Part shown: positions 14,850 to 22,590 of the stretch, one piece after another
Position numbering within the stretch: the first letter of the stretch is position 1
Layout of the letters: the number at the start of each line of letters is the position of its first letter
Assembly: GCA_028877005.1 (NCBI GenBank)
Contig: JAGWPI010000241.1
Span: 1 to 22,590 of the forward strand
Origin: Bacteroidota bacterium
GTDB lineage: Bacteria; Bacteroidota; Bacteroidia; Chitinophagales; Chitinophagaceae
Reading direction: 5' to 3'
DNA: 22,590 nt
Notes under the pieces: model-generated
Database searches by the model: none
Seen by the model: the letters and a program-made list of their open reading frames with translations, nothing else
What the model was told of the DNA's origin: nothing
Position numbers and translations under genes: made by a program

Positions 14850-15637
14850 TGGAACAGGTAATCATTATAAAAGTAGGTGGTAATATTATTGATGATGAAC
14901 AGCAACTAACCGCGTTTCTGCAAGCTTTTGCACATATTGCCGAAAAAAAAATATTGGTACATGGGGGCGGCAAACTGGCTACACAATTGGCCGCACAGTT
15001 ACAAATACCTCAACAAATGATAGATGGGCGCAGAATAACAGATGCAGCTACATTAAAAATTGTAAGCATGGTATATGCCGGCCACATTAATAAAAATATT
15101 GTAGCTCGTCTACAATCTTTACAATGTAATGCCATAGGTTTAACCGGTGCCGACGGTAATTTAATACAAGCCCACCAACGCATACATCCCACTATTGATT
15201 ATGGTTTTGTAGGCGATATAGACAGCGTAAATACCGCATTACTACAACAATTGCTCAATGCAAATTTTAGCATAGTAGTAGCACCCATAACCCACAATAC
15301 ACAGGCACAATTATTGAATACCAATGCCGATACTATTGCTCAGGAAATAGCCACTGCATTGGCTAAACATTATGGCGTATCTTTAATATATTTATTTGAA
15401 AAAGCCGGTGTTTTAATGGATGTACATAATGACGACTCCATTATAGCATCTATTACACCCCAACAATTTGCACAACTAAAAGCACAGGGAATTATTGCAG
15501 ATGGCATGTTACCAAAATTAGAGAATGCTTTTTCGGCATTACAAAAAGGTGTTCAGCGTGTTATCATTGGAAAAGCAAACGTATTACCCGAATTATTAAA
15601 TGGCACTTCAGGTACCACCCTTACTTCGGGAACATAA
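14849..15637 (+). CDS. argB: N-acylglutamate kinase
   Basis: The 262-residue amino-acid-kinase-family enzyme phosphorylates the N-acylglutamate side chain. It has the ATP-site KVGGN (8-12), the HGGGK substrate loop (38-42), Arg61-Arg62-Ile-Thr-Asp, NTNADTIA in the middle, DGMLPKL near the end and a GTTL terminus. It lacks an extended N-terminal helix of the kind linked to hexamer formation and arginine feedback in some bacteria, so regulation by arginine at the protein level looks less likely. Its start shares one base with the argF' stop, and argE follows after 11 bp. Substrate is probably N-succinylglutamate, by inference from argF'. Confidence 0.95.
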   Translation: MEQVIIIKVGGNIIDDEQQLTAFLQAFAHIAEKKILVHGGGKLATQLAAQLQIPQQMIDGRRITDAATLKIVSMVYAGHINKNIVARLQSLQCNAIGLTGADGNLIQAHQRIHPTIDYGFVGDIDSVNTALLQQLLNANFSIVVAPITHNTQAQLLNTNADTIAQEIATALAKHYGVSLIYLFEKAGVLMDVHNDDSIIASITPQQFAQLKAQGIIADGMLPKLENAFSALQKGVQRVIIGKANVLPELLNGTSGTTLTSGT

Positions 15638-15648
15638 AAAAAAATTTT

Positions 15649-16746
15649 ATGCAGGCAAATTATTCGGCAACAACGGTTACAGATTTGGCAGAAGATGCAC
15701 TTGGCTTATTAAAAAAATTAATTGCAACACCCTCATTCAGTAAAGAAGAAGAGGAAACAGCTGAAATTATTCAACTGTTTTTAGAAAGTAAGGGCATTCC
15801 CACCCATCAATATCTGAATAATATTTGGGCAAAAAATAAATACTTCCATCCCAATAAACCCACCCTGCTGTTAAACTCGCACCATGATACAGTAAAACCC
15901 AATAAAGCCTATACCCTGCCCCCTTTTGAGCCCATTGAAAAAGAAGGAAAATTATATGGCTTAGGCAGTAACGATGCCGGTGGTTGTTTGGTATCTTTAA
16001 TAGCAGCTTTTTTACATTTTTATCAGCAGGAACATTTAGCTTACAATCTTATTATAGCAGCTACTGCAGAAGAAGAAATATCGGGCAGTAATGGAGTTGA
16101 AATTTTATTACCGCGTTTACCGAATATAGATTGTGGTATTGTGGGCGAACCTACATTAATGAACATGGCTTTGGCAGAAAAAGGTTTATTGGTACTAGAC
16201 TGTACGGCACAAGGCAAACCGGGCCACGCCGCCAGAGAAGAGGGCGATAATGCCATACTGAAAGCTTTAAAAGATATTGAATGGTTTACCCATTATAGGT
16301 TTGAGAAAGTAAGCGATTTATTAGGACCGGTAAAAATGAGTGTAACCGTAATACAAACCGATAATAAACAACACAATGTAGTACCGGCCCAATGCCAGTT
16401 TGTGGTAGATATTCGGGTAAATGAATTATATACTTTTGAGGAAATATTGTCTGTAATACAACAAAACATACAAAGTCATTTTCAGCCCAGAAGTTGTCGA
16501 TTGCGTTCTACCTCAATACCATTGCAACATCCACTGATACAGGCAGGTTTAAGTTTAGGTTGTACCGGGTATGGCTCTCCTACCACCAGTGATAAAGCTT
16601 TAATGCCCTTCCCTACATTAAAAATGGGCCCGGGCGATAGTGCAAGGAGCCATAGTGCAGATGAGTTTATTTATATTGACGAAATTACCAACGGCATTGC
16701 CTTATACATTGAGTTATTAAATAAAGTATTGCGGCCTGTTTTATAA
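15649..16746 (+). CDS. argE: M20-family N-acylcitrulline (ArgE-like) deacylase
   Basis: The 365-residue metallohydrolase removes the acyl group to free citrulline for ArgG. Metal ligands and catalytic residues of the M20/ArgE/DapE family are in place: His79 in NSHHDTV with Asp81, Asp109 in GSNDAGG (metal bridging), Glu141-Glu142 in TAEEEISG (base), Glu167 in GEPT, and His335 in SHSADEF. The dimerisation domain lies between about 175 and 285. Because the transcarbamylase acts on N-acylornithine, deacylation must follow carbamoylation, so the substrate should be N-succinyl- or N-acetylcitrulline, not acetylornithine as for classical ArgE. DapE-type desuccinylase activity in the same family makes a succinylated substrate reasonable. 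It is 11 bp from argB and 61 bp from argH. Confidence 0.92.
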   Translation: MQANYSATTVTDLAEDALGLLKKLIATPSFSKEEEETAEIIQLFLESKGIPTHQYLNNIWAKNKYFHPNKPTLLLNSHHDTVKPNKAYTLPPFEPIEKEGKLYGLGSNDAGGCLVSLIAAFLHFYQQEHLAYNLIIAATAEEEISGSNGVEILLPRLPNIDCGIVGEPTLMNMALAEKGLLVLDCTAQGKPGHAAREEGDNAILKALKDIEWFTHYRFEKVSDLLGPVKMSVTVIQTDNKQHNVVPAQCQFVVDIRVNELYTFEEILSVIQQNIQSHFQPRSCRLRSTSIPLQHPLIQAGLSLGCTGYGSPTTSDKALMPFPTLKMGPGDSARSHSADEFIYIDEITNGIALYIELLNKVLRPVL

Positions 16747-16807
16747 AAAAAGCAGTTGTTATGGCAACAGTAGTAAATAAATTTTTTAACCACCTATACA
16801 TTACATC

Positions 16808-18145
16808 ATGAAACTCTGGCAAAAAGATAGTGTTGCATTACAAGAAGTGGAACAGTTTACCATAGGCAACGACCGCGAAATGGACATGTATTTAGCGCCT
16901 TTTGATGTGTTGGGTTCTATGGCGCATATTACCATGCTGGCATCGGTAGGCTTATTAGATAATTCAGAAGCACAATTATTAAAAAAAGAATTGGGACATA
17001 TTTATCAGCAAATAGCCAATAAGCAATTTCAATTAGCCGATGGTGTGGAAGATATACATTCGCAAATAGAAATATTATTAACACAAAAACTGGGAGATAT
17101 CGGGAAAAAAATACACAGTGCCCGCAGCAGAAATGACCAAGTATTGGTAGACATTAAATTGTATTTACGCCACGAAATTACCCACACTGTTAAGGCTATA
17201 CAAGAATTTTTTACCTTATTACAACAACAAAGTGAGCGGTTTAAAAATCATTTATTGCCCGGCTATACACATTTGCAGTTGGCCATGCCCTCGTCATTTG
17301 GATTGTGGTTTGGCGCTTATGCCGAAAGCTTGGTAGATGATTGCATAACCCTACAATCAGCATATCAAGTAGTCAATAAAAATCCATTGGGCAGTGCAGC
17401 CGGCTATGGTTCATCCTTCCCTATTAACCGAACCCTTACCACCCGTTTATTAGGTTTTGACCACTTAAATTACAATGTAGTGTATGCGCAAATGGGTAGG
17501 GGTAAGGCAGAGCGTATTACTGCACAAGCATTGGCAAATGTGGCAGATACTTTAGCACGTTTAAGTATGGACATGTGTTTATACTTAAACCAGAATTTTG
17601 ATTTTGTAGCCTTCCCTGCCGAGTTAACCACCGGTAGCAGTATTATGCCACATAAAAAAAATCCGGATGTATTTGAGTTAATTCGTTCACACTGTAATCG
17701 TTTAAAAGCCTTACCGAATGAAATAATGCTGCAAACTACCAATTTACCCTCCGGCTACCACCGAGATTTGCAATTATTAAAAGAACATTTGTTTCCGGCA
17801 TTTGCTACACTTCGTCAATGCCTTCAAATGGCCGGTTTAATGCTAGCCAATATTCACATAAAAGAGCAGATAATCAACGATGAAAAATACCGCTATTTAT
17901 TTAGTGTAGAGGAAGTAAATAAATTGGTATTGCAAGGCATCCCTTTTCGCGAAGCCTATCAACAAATTGGCAGAAAAATTGAAGCCGATACTTTTACATA
18001 CAGTACCCAATTACACCATACACATGAAGGCAGTATAGGTAATTTGTGTAACCGGCAAATACAAGAACAAATGGATGCAGTTATTACAAGTTTTGGTTTT
18101 GAAAAAGCCCAAGCGGCCATTGAAGCGTTGCTAAATAATGCCTAA
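16808..18145 (+). CDS. argH: Argininosuccinate lyase
   Basis: The 445-residue enzyme splits argininosuccinate into arginine and fumarate, the last step of the pathway. It has the superfamily signature GSSIMPHKKNP (276-286) with its catalytic Ser, the SARSRNDQV segment (104-112) and GYTHLQLAMP (152-161) with the conserved Thr-His. Length is a little under the usual 460. It is the last gene of the operon; a 16-codon frame beginning at 16761 overlaps its start as ATGA, but nothing supports it being real. A weak hairpin lies about 125 bp downstream. Confidence 0.97.
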   Translation: MKLWQKDSVALQEVEQFTIGNDREMDMYLAPFDVLGSMAHITMLASVGLLDNSEAQLLKKELGHIYQQIANKQFQLADGVEDIHSQIEILLTQKLGDIGKKIHSARSRNDQVLVDIKLYLRHEITHTVKAIQEFFTLLQQQSERFKNHLLPGYTHLQLAMPSSFGLWFGAYAESLVDDCITLQSAYQVVNKNPLGSAAGYGSSFPINRTLTTRLLGFDHLNYNVVYAQMGRGKAERITAQALANVADTLARLSMDMCLYLNQNFDFVAFPAELTTGSSIMPHKKNPDVFELIRSHCNRLKALPNEIMLQTTNLPSGYHRDLQLLKEHLFPAFATLRQCLQMAGLMLANIHIKEQIINDEKYRYLFSVEEVNKLVLQGIPFREAYQQIGRKIEADTFTYSTQLHHTHEGSIGNLCNRQIQEQMDAVITSFGFEKAQAAIEALLNNA

Positions 18146-18269
18146 GAATCTATTAGCTAATGTGTTAAAACAGCTAAACGAGGAATATAAAAACTGCATA
18201 TATTGTACGTTCATTCAATTTTGTTGCTTATCATTGCCAACAAAATAAACAATTAATAGGTTTTCAAAC

Positions 18270-18300
18270 ACCATCTCTCCAACAGCGATGGTATTATTTT
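18270..18300 (+). terminator. Weak candidate terminator after the arginine operon
   Basis: ACCATC (18270-18275) pairs with GATGGT (18287-18292) over an 11-base loop and is followed by ATTATTTT. The stem is only six pairs, and the element lies just 25 bp before the next start, so it may instead be part of that gene's leader. Confidence 0.35.
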
Positions 18301-18324
18301 AAAATATTACATACAGCAAATTAT

Positions 18325-19038
18325 ATGATGAAATTTATTCTTCCGGTAACTTTATTATGCTGCGGCATAGCAGTACATGCACAAACCAAAAAAACAACTC
18401 AGGTTCACCATACCAACCCGGCCAATGTATTGGTATTAAAAACAGAAAAAGACTCAGCCAGTTATGCATTGGGTATTAGTGTAGGGCAATCATTAGAAGC
18501 ACAAAACCTATCTAATATTAACACTGAATTATTTGTAAAAGGGCTAAAAGAAATAACTGAAAAGAAAAAAGTTCAGCTAACCGATGCACAAGTAATGAAT
18601 ATTATAACCGCTTATGCGGCTAAAATGCAAGCACAAAAAACAGAAGCCAATATAGCAGCCGGTAAAAAATTTCTGGAAACAAATGCCAAACGTCCAGGCG
18701 TTGTTACCCTACCCGATGGTTTGGAATATGAAGTACTGAAAGCCGGTACCGATACTGTTAAACCCACTTTGGCTGATAAAGTTACTTGTCATTATCATGG
18801 CACGCTGATAGATGGAACTATTTTTGATAGTTCAATAGACCGAGGTGAGCCGGTAACCTTCCCGTTAAATGGTGTTATAAAAGGCTGGCAAGAAGCCTTA
18901 CAATTAATGACGGTAGGCAGCAAATGGAAAATTTATCTTCCCGCCGAATTAGCCTATGGAAATAAAGGCGCCGGCGATAAAATTGGCCCCGGTGCTACCT
19001 TAATTTTTACCGTAGAACTGTTGGGCGTTCAGAAATAA
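18325..19038 (+). CDS. Secreted FKBP-type peptidyl-prolyl isomerase
   Basis: This 237-residue protein has a signal peptide (about 1-20, ending VHA before Gln). An FKBP N-terminal helical dimerisation domain follows (about 40-125: SYALGISVGQSL, FVKGLKEI, Ala/Lys-rich helix, AAGKKFLETNAKRPGV). The FKBP catalytic domain is at about 125-237, with LPDGLEYEVLKAG, VTCHYHGTLIDGTIFDSS, GVIKGWQEALQLM, LAYGNKG and a TLIFTVELLGV end. The aromatic and hydrophobic residues of the active site (Tyr, Phe-Asp, Trp, Tyr) are present. It resembles FkpA/FklB-type periplasmic folding helpers. Two Met codons open the frame. It is probably transcribed alone. Confidence 0.93.
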   Translation: MMKFILPVTLLCCGIAVHAQTKKTTQVHHTNPANVLVLKTEKDSASYALGISVGQSLEAQNLSNINTELFVKGLKEITEKKKVQLTDAQVMNIITAYAAKMQAQKTEANIAAGKKFLETNAKRPGVVTLPDGLEYEVLKAGTDTVKPTLADKVTCHYHGTLIDGTIFDSSIDRGEPVTFPLNGVIKGWQEALQLMTVGSKWKIYLPAELAYGNKGAGDKIGPGATLIFTVELLGVQK

Positions 19039-19134
19039 TGAGCCTTATAGCATCTACATTAACTAAAAGCAAACTTATAAGCCATTTGTACAAATTGCAC
19101 CTGATGACAAGTAGTACATATCATCAATATTTAT

Positions 19135-19142
19135 TACTTTCG
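19135..19142 (+). promoter_or_regulatory. Near-consensus Bacteroidota -7 box
   Basis: TACTTTCG differs by one base from the TAnnTTTG -7 element used by the primary sigma factor of Bacteroidota and ends seven bases before the ATG at 19149. If used, the transcript would have almost no leader. No clear -33 TTTG partner was found at the usual distance. Confidence 0.35.
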
Positions 19143-19148
19143 TAGGGT

Positions 19149-20420
19149 ATGGATCAATTGTACACTTTTATTTGGCTCATTGTAACACTATTATTTATCG
19201 GATTTTTTGCCGGTTATGAAATAGCCTTTTTAAGCGCCAACCGCTTAAGTATTGAACTCAAAAAAAAACAAGGGCGTAATGGTGGTATTATTGTAGGAAA
19301 ATTTTTAGAAAAGCCTACTCAATTTTTAGGTACTTGCCTTATTGGAATAAATATATTTTTAGTAGCCTATGGTTTACTATTTGATGCTTTGCTGAATTCT
19401 AGTATTTGGAACTTCTTTAAACGATTTTTTGATATAGAAAACAGCTACCTAAAATTAATATTCAACACATTATTATCTACTTTAGTTGTTTTAATCTTTG
19501 GCGAATTTATTCCTAAAGCCATCTTCCGTGCCAGGAATGATGGTTTATTAATTGTGTTTGCCCCATTAGCAAAATTCTTCCACAATTTATTTCAGCCTTT
19601 AGCGGTATTTTTTGTAGGTATATCACAATGGATATTGAAATATATTTTTAACGTACCGGTAAAAGATAAAAGTGAAGTATTTAGTAAGGTAGACTTAGAA
19701 CATCTATATCAACAAAATAAAGATACCGATGAAGATAATGCAGAAGTAAATAATGAGTTGTTTGAAAATGCATTAAGCTTACCCATGGTAAAAATACGCC
19801 AGTGTTTGGTACCCCGAACAGAAATTGAAGCGGTAGAAATATCCGCTACCTTAGAGGAAGTGCGCGAACGCTACATACAAACCAAACTAAGCAAGTTAAT
19901 TGTATATGAAGATACCATTGACAATATTTTAGGATACATTCACCAGTTAGATTTATTTAAAAAACCGGCAGCCATTAAAGATATTTTATTACCCATACCT
20001 GCAGTTCCGGAAACCATGAGTGCCACCGATTTAATTAATAAATTTACCAAAGAACGGAAAACCATTGCCTGGGTGGTAGATGAATTTGGCGGCACAGCCG
20101 GCATTGTTACATTAGAAGACCTATTAGAAGAAATTTTTGGAGAAATAAAAGACGAATACGATACAGAAGATTTAGTAGAAAAGCAAATTGCAGAAAGAGA
20201 GTTTTTATTTAGCGGACGCTTAGAGTTAGATTACTTAAATGAAAAATACAACTTGTCATTTAATGATGAAGAAGCAGAAACATTGAGTGGGTTTATCATT
20301 AACCAACATGGAACCATACCCAAACCCAAAGAAAAAATCATTATTGGTTCTTACCAGTTTGATGTATTAAACGTAAGTGAAACCCGCATAGATATGGTAA
20401 AATTAAAAATATTAGAATAG
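19149..20420 (+). CDS. CNNM/DUF21-CBS-CorC membrane protein (hemolysin/GldE-like family)
   Basis: The 423-residue integral membrane protein has a DUF21/CNNM region with about three to four membrane helices (about 5-27, 58-80, 100-125 and 145-170), including GYEIAFLSANRLSIELKKKQG and the conserved FGEFIPKAIF. A cytoplasmic CBS pair follows at about 205-340 (VPRTEIEAVEIS; KTIAWVVDEFGGTAGIVTLEDLLEEIFGEI), then a CorC/HlyC C-terminal domain (about 350-423). Family members are linked to magnesium or cobalt transport; in gliding Bacteroidota the related GldE sits with gldD, which is not visible here, so I give no symbol. Often labelled 'hemolysin', a historical name not meaning toxin. A hairpin terminator follows the gene. 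Confidence 0.9.
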   Translation: MDQLYTFIWLIVTLLFIGFFAGYEIAFLSANRLSIELKKKQGRNGGIIVGKFLEKPTQFLGTCLIGINIFLVAYGLLFDALLNSSIWNFFKRFFDIENSYLKLIFNTLLSTLVVLIFGEFIPKAIFRARNDGLLIVFAPLAKFFHNLFQPLAVFFVGISQWILKYIFNVPVKDKSEVFSKVDLEHLYQQNKDTDEDNAEVNNELFENALSLPMVKIRQCLVPRTEIEAVEISATLEEVRERYIQTKLSKLIVYEDTIDNILGYIHQLDLFKKPAAIKDILLPIPAVPETMSATDLINKFTKERKTIAWVVDEFGGTAGIVTLEDLLEEIFGEIKDEYDTEDLVEKQIAEREFLFSGRLELDYLNEKYNLSFNDEEAETLSGFIINQHGTIPKPKEKIIIGSYQFDVLNVSETRIDMVKLKILE

Positions 20421-20424
20421 TACA

Positions 20425-20465
20425 AAGCCCTATTTACACAGGATTGCAGGGTTTATTTTGTTAAA
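20425..20465 (+). terminator. Candidate terminator after the CNNM/CorC gene
   Basis: AAGCCCT (20425-20431) pairs with AGGGTTT (20448-20454) with one G-T pair over a 16-base loop, followed by ATTTTGTT. It begins four bases after the stop codon and lies before the tatC promoter. Confidence 0.5.
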
Positions 20466-20500
20466 TACATATTTTCTATTTATTACTACCCACATCCCAT

Positions 20501-20508
20501 TAACTTTG
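20501..20508 (+). promoter_or_regulatory. tatC promoter -7 box
   Basis: TAACTTTG is an exact match to the Bacteroidota -7 consensus TAnnTTTG. It lies 26 bases before the ATG at 20535, implying transcription from about 20515 and a leader of about 20 nt. This placement decides the tatC start, because the upstream in-frame TTG (20517) would be essentially at the transcript end. Confidence 0.6.
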
Positions 20509-20534
20509 TGCCTTAATTGAATGTTGCGAGATCA

Positions 20535-21392
20535 ATGGCAAATTTTCGTAAAAAAAAAGGAAGTACTGAAACCGCTGAGATGACCTTTATTGATCATCTG
20601 GATGCTTTAAGGATGCACATCATCCGTAGTGTTTTGGTTATATTTATTACCAGTATTGTTATTTTTATTTACCGCAATTGGGTATTTGATAACATTATTA
20701 CCGGTCCCATTAACCCTAATTTTATTACTTATCGTGCCTTATATAAAATAAGTCATTGGTTGGGTATGGGCGATGGATTAACCCTACCGCCTGTACAGGT
20801 AAATATGCAAACCACTAGTTTTGGCGGACAGTTTTTGGGAAGTATTACCCTTGCCTTTACCATGGGAGCCATTGTATCGGCGCCTTATGTTTTTTGGGAA
20901 TTATGGCGTTTTATAAAACCGGCATTAACCCCCAAAGAATTAAAGAACACCCGCTTTGCCATATTTTGGGTATCTTTTTTCTTTTTTCTGGGAGCAGCTT
21001 TTGGTTTCTTTTTATTAGGACCTTATACTTTTAACTTTTTAGCCAATTTTAAATTAGGCACGCTTTCTATGCTGGAAACCAGGCCCACGCTTACTGATTA
21101 TTTAGAGAATTTAACCAATATTATTCTAGGCTGCGGGCTGGCATTTGAATTGCCGGTAGTTACCTTTGTACTTACCCGTATTGGCTTATTAACGCCAATG
21201 TTTATGCGCCGTAGCAGGCGTTATGCCATTGTTATTTTACTTACCATTGCTGCATTTATTACACCAAGTCCAGACTGGATGAGTATGATGATAGTTTTTG
21301 TGCCCTTAATGTCATTATATGAATTGAGTATTTTAGTGGCGGCTAGGGTGTACAAAGATGAACAAAAGAAAGAAAAAGAAGAATGGGGATAA
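20535..21392 (+). CDS. tatC: Twin-arginine translocase subunit TatC
   Basis: From the ATG at 20535 the protein has 285 residues, beginning MANFRKKKGS; an in-frame TTG at 20517 would add six residues but sits too close to the likely transcription start. The N-terminal cytoplasmic TatC signature FIDHLDALRMHIIRS, with its conserved Glu/His-Leu and Arg, is followed by six hydrophobic helices, including the PYVFWELWRFIKPAL loop and the FELPVVTFVL helix. The C-terminal tail is short and charged. TatC binds twin-arginine signal peptides and exports folded proteins across the inner membrane with TatA, which is not encoded in this window. It has an insertion of about 30 residues between the first two helices (around PINPNFITYRALYKISHWLG), seen in many Bacteroidota TatC proteins as far as I recall. 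Confidence 0.95.
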   Translation: MANFRKKKGSTETAEMTFIDHLDALRMHIIRSVLVIFITSIVIFIYRNWVFDNIITGPINPNFITYRALYKISHWLGMGDGLTLPPVQVNMQTTSFGGQFLGSITLAFTMGAIVSAPYVFWELWRFIKPALTPKELKNTRFAIFWVSFFFFLGAAFGFFLLGPYTFNFLANFKLGTLSMLETRPTLTDYLENLTNIILGCGLAFELPVVTFVLTRIGLLTPMFMRRSRRYAIVILLTIAAFITPSPDWMSMMIVFVPLMSLYELSILVAARVYKDEQKKEKEEWG

Positions 21393-21430
21393 TGGCACAT
21401 AGATACCATTAGTGTAATTCTTTTTATTTT
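21390..21430 (+). terminator. Weak candidate terminator overlapping tatC stop
   Basis: TAATGG (21390-21395) pairs with CCATTA (21406-21411) over a 10-base loop and is followed after nine bases by CTTTTTATTTT. The stem is short and the T-run is offset, so this is tentative. Confidence 0.3.
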
Positions 21431-21548
21431 AGTTAACACTCCTTCGTATTTTCGATACCTATTTTTTAACAATAGTGAAGAAACTAAAACAATGGTTATT
21501 TTGAACTATTGATGAGGAAAAATTTATTTACTTAAACCAATGCACATG

Positions 21549-22590
21549 ATGAAGAAAATGTTACTCTTTGTGGCACTATTTGCCACCTGGCAGTTGCAAG
21601 CCCAAACAGGCGAAGATGCTGCACAAAAATTTGCGCAACTCATTACCCCAACTGCGTTAAAAGAAAAATTAACCATTTTAGCCAGCGATGAAATGGAAGG
21701 CCGTGAAACTGCTACACCCGGTCAAAAAAAAGCTGCTGCTTACATTGAATCTGAATTTAAAAAATTTGGATTAAAGCCCGGCAATGGCAACAGTTACCAA
21801 CAATACTATCCCGTTTATCAAGATGAACTAACAGGCGAGCAGTTTCGCATTAATGGGGTAAACTATATGTGGGATAAAGATTACAATTTTGCTATTAATG
21901 CTTTGCAAGATGGTACATTTAATTACCAAAACACTGTATTTGCAGGCTATGGCATTGTTGATGAAAAAGCCAATATTAACCAATACAAAGATTTAGATGT
22001 TGCAGGCAAATTAGTAATAGTATTAGAAGGCGCTCCTAAAGATATAATGGAAAAAGTGCATGCACCCAACAATCGTTTCAACCCCTTTGGTATATATGCC
22101 AAAGTAATGTCAGCACGGCGCTTAGGAGCAGCAGGCATTTTATTGGTATCAAATGAATATCCCAAAGAAAAGCCCATGCCCAAAACAGGCAATATGTATT
22201 TGAAACCCACTGAAGGCAAGCCATTCATCAATGCCACTATTTCTACTGCAATGGCATCTGCTTTATTAGGCAGAACAACACCACTCAGTTGGAAACAATT
22301 AACAGACATTCAACCGGGCGCTTATCATGCTGATGTGCAAATAACCATGCACAAAAAAACCAATGAATTACAAAGCAGCAACGTAATAGCAATTTTACCG
22401 GGAACAGACAAAAAAGACGAATATGTTTTTTTAACAGCACACTATGATCACTTAGGCAAACATGACGGAAAAATATATTATGGTGCCGATGATGATGGTT
22501 CGGGTACAACCGGTGTATTACAAATGGCAGAAGCTTTTAGTGCTGCTGCTAAAAAAGGCTATAAACCACGCCGCACCATTGTATTTATGA
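21549..22590 (+). CDS. Secreted M28-family zinc peptidase with PA domain, cut by right edge
   Basis: The frame is open from ATGs at 21540, 21546 and 21549 to the window end (347 codons from 21549); I prefer 21549 because it gives a standard signal peptide, MKKMLLFVALFATWQLQAQ. An N-terminal helical region (ITPTALKEKLTILASDEMEGRETATPG) is the usual opening of this family. A protease-associated insert follows (around residues 125-205: GYGIVDEK, LVIVLEGAP, RLGAAGILLVSN). The start of the zinc-binding catalytic domain is AHYDHLG (His298) and GADDDGSGT (Asp314-316 stretch); the general-base Glu-Glu and the remaining ligands lie beyond the edge. It is probably a periplasmic or outer-membrane-associated aminopeptidase. 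Specificity cannot be told. Confidence 0.88.
   Translation, partial: MKKMLLFVALFATWQLQAQTGEDAAQKFAQLITPTALKEKLTILASDEMEGRETATPGQKKAAAYIESEFKKFGLKPGNGNSYQQYYPVYQDELTGEQFRINGVNYMWDKDYNFAINALQDGTFNYQNTVFAGYGIVDEKANINQYKDLDVAGKLVIVLEGAPKDIMEKVHAPNNRFNPFGIYAKVMSARRLGAAGILLVSNEYPKEKPMPKTGNMYLKPTEGKPFINATISTAMASALLGRTTPLSWKQLTDIQPGAYHADVQITMHKKTNELQSSNVIAILPGTDKKDEYVFLTAHYDHLGKHDGKIYYGADDDGSGTTGVLQMAEAFSAAAKKGYKPRRTIVFM

Noticed and set aside
16761..16811. 16-codon frame overlapping the argH start as ATGA
   Set aside because: Very short and without recognisable content; could only be a coupling peptide, for which there is no evidence.
19043..19085. Possible long-loop inverted repeat CTTATA/TATAAG after the FKBP gene
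   Set aside because: Six-pair AT stem with a loop of over 25 bases and no T-run; not supportable as a terminator.

Overview
The window looks like chromosomal DNA from a Bacteroidota bacterium, most likely a Chitinophagaceae-type member (lineage inferred). Reasons: CarboxypepD_reg-like/beta-barrel outer-membrane proteins, DUF5686, PepSY-like small secreted proteins, an ECF sigma factor paired with a barrel-bearing anti-sigma factor, no Shine-Dalgarno pattern, TAnnTTTG-type promoter boxes, and the Bacteroidota arrangement of arginine genes with a transcarbamylase acting on an N-acylated substrate. No tRNA, rRNA, CRISPR, transposase or integrase was seen.

Region 1 (1-6086, minus strand) is a cell-envelope signalling block. 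In transcription order it holds a secreted PepSY-like protein (6086-5658), a terminator, an ECF sigma factor, an 8-bp-overlapping membrane anti-sigma protein whose C-terminal half is an outer-membrane beta-barrel (the 'Dma' dual-membrane-spanning design), a PepSY-like lipoprotein, a terminator hairpin, a DUF5686 outer-membrane protein, and a second PepSY-like protein that runs off the left edge. The two outer PepSY genes share a 262-bp, 260/262-identical direct repeat that covers their C-terminal parts, while their N-terminal parts are strongly diverged. The DNA between the repeats is visibly more AT-rich than its surroundings. The sigma/Dma/DUF5686 locus is therefore a block bounded by direct repeats that could be lost, amplified or acquired as a unit.

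Region 2 (6360-9277, plus) is a single large TonB-receptor-like outer-membrane protein closed by a clear terminator. Region 3 (about 9345-18145, plus) is a complete eight-enzyme glutamate-to-arginine operon: GNAT acyltransferase, argG, argC, argD, argF', argB, argE-like deacylase, argH. Val99 of ArgF', at the position that separates acetyl- from succinyl-ornithine transcarbamylases, points to a linear pathway through N-succinyl intermediates. The GNAT would be the succinyltransferase and the ArgE-like enzyme the succinylcitrulline desuccinylase. The operon has a long untranslated leader with an Arg-rich small reading frame followed by a hairpin, a candidate attenuation arrangement.

Region 4 (18325-22590, plus) holds separate envelope housekeeping genes: a secreted FKBP prolyl isomerase, a CNNM/CBS/CorC membrane protein, tatC (start revised to the ATG at 20535), and an M28 zinc peptidase with a PA domain, cut by the right edge.
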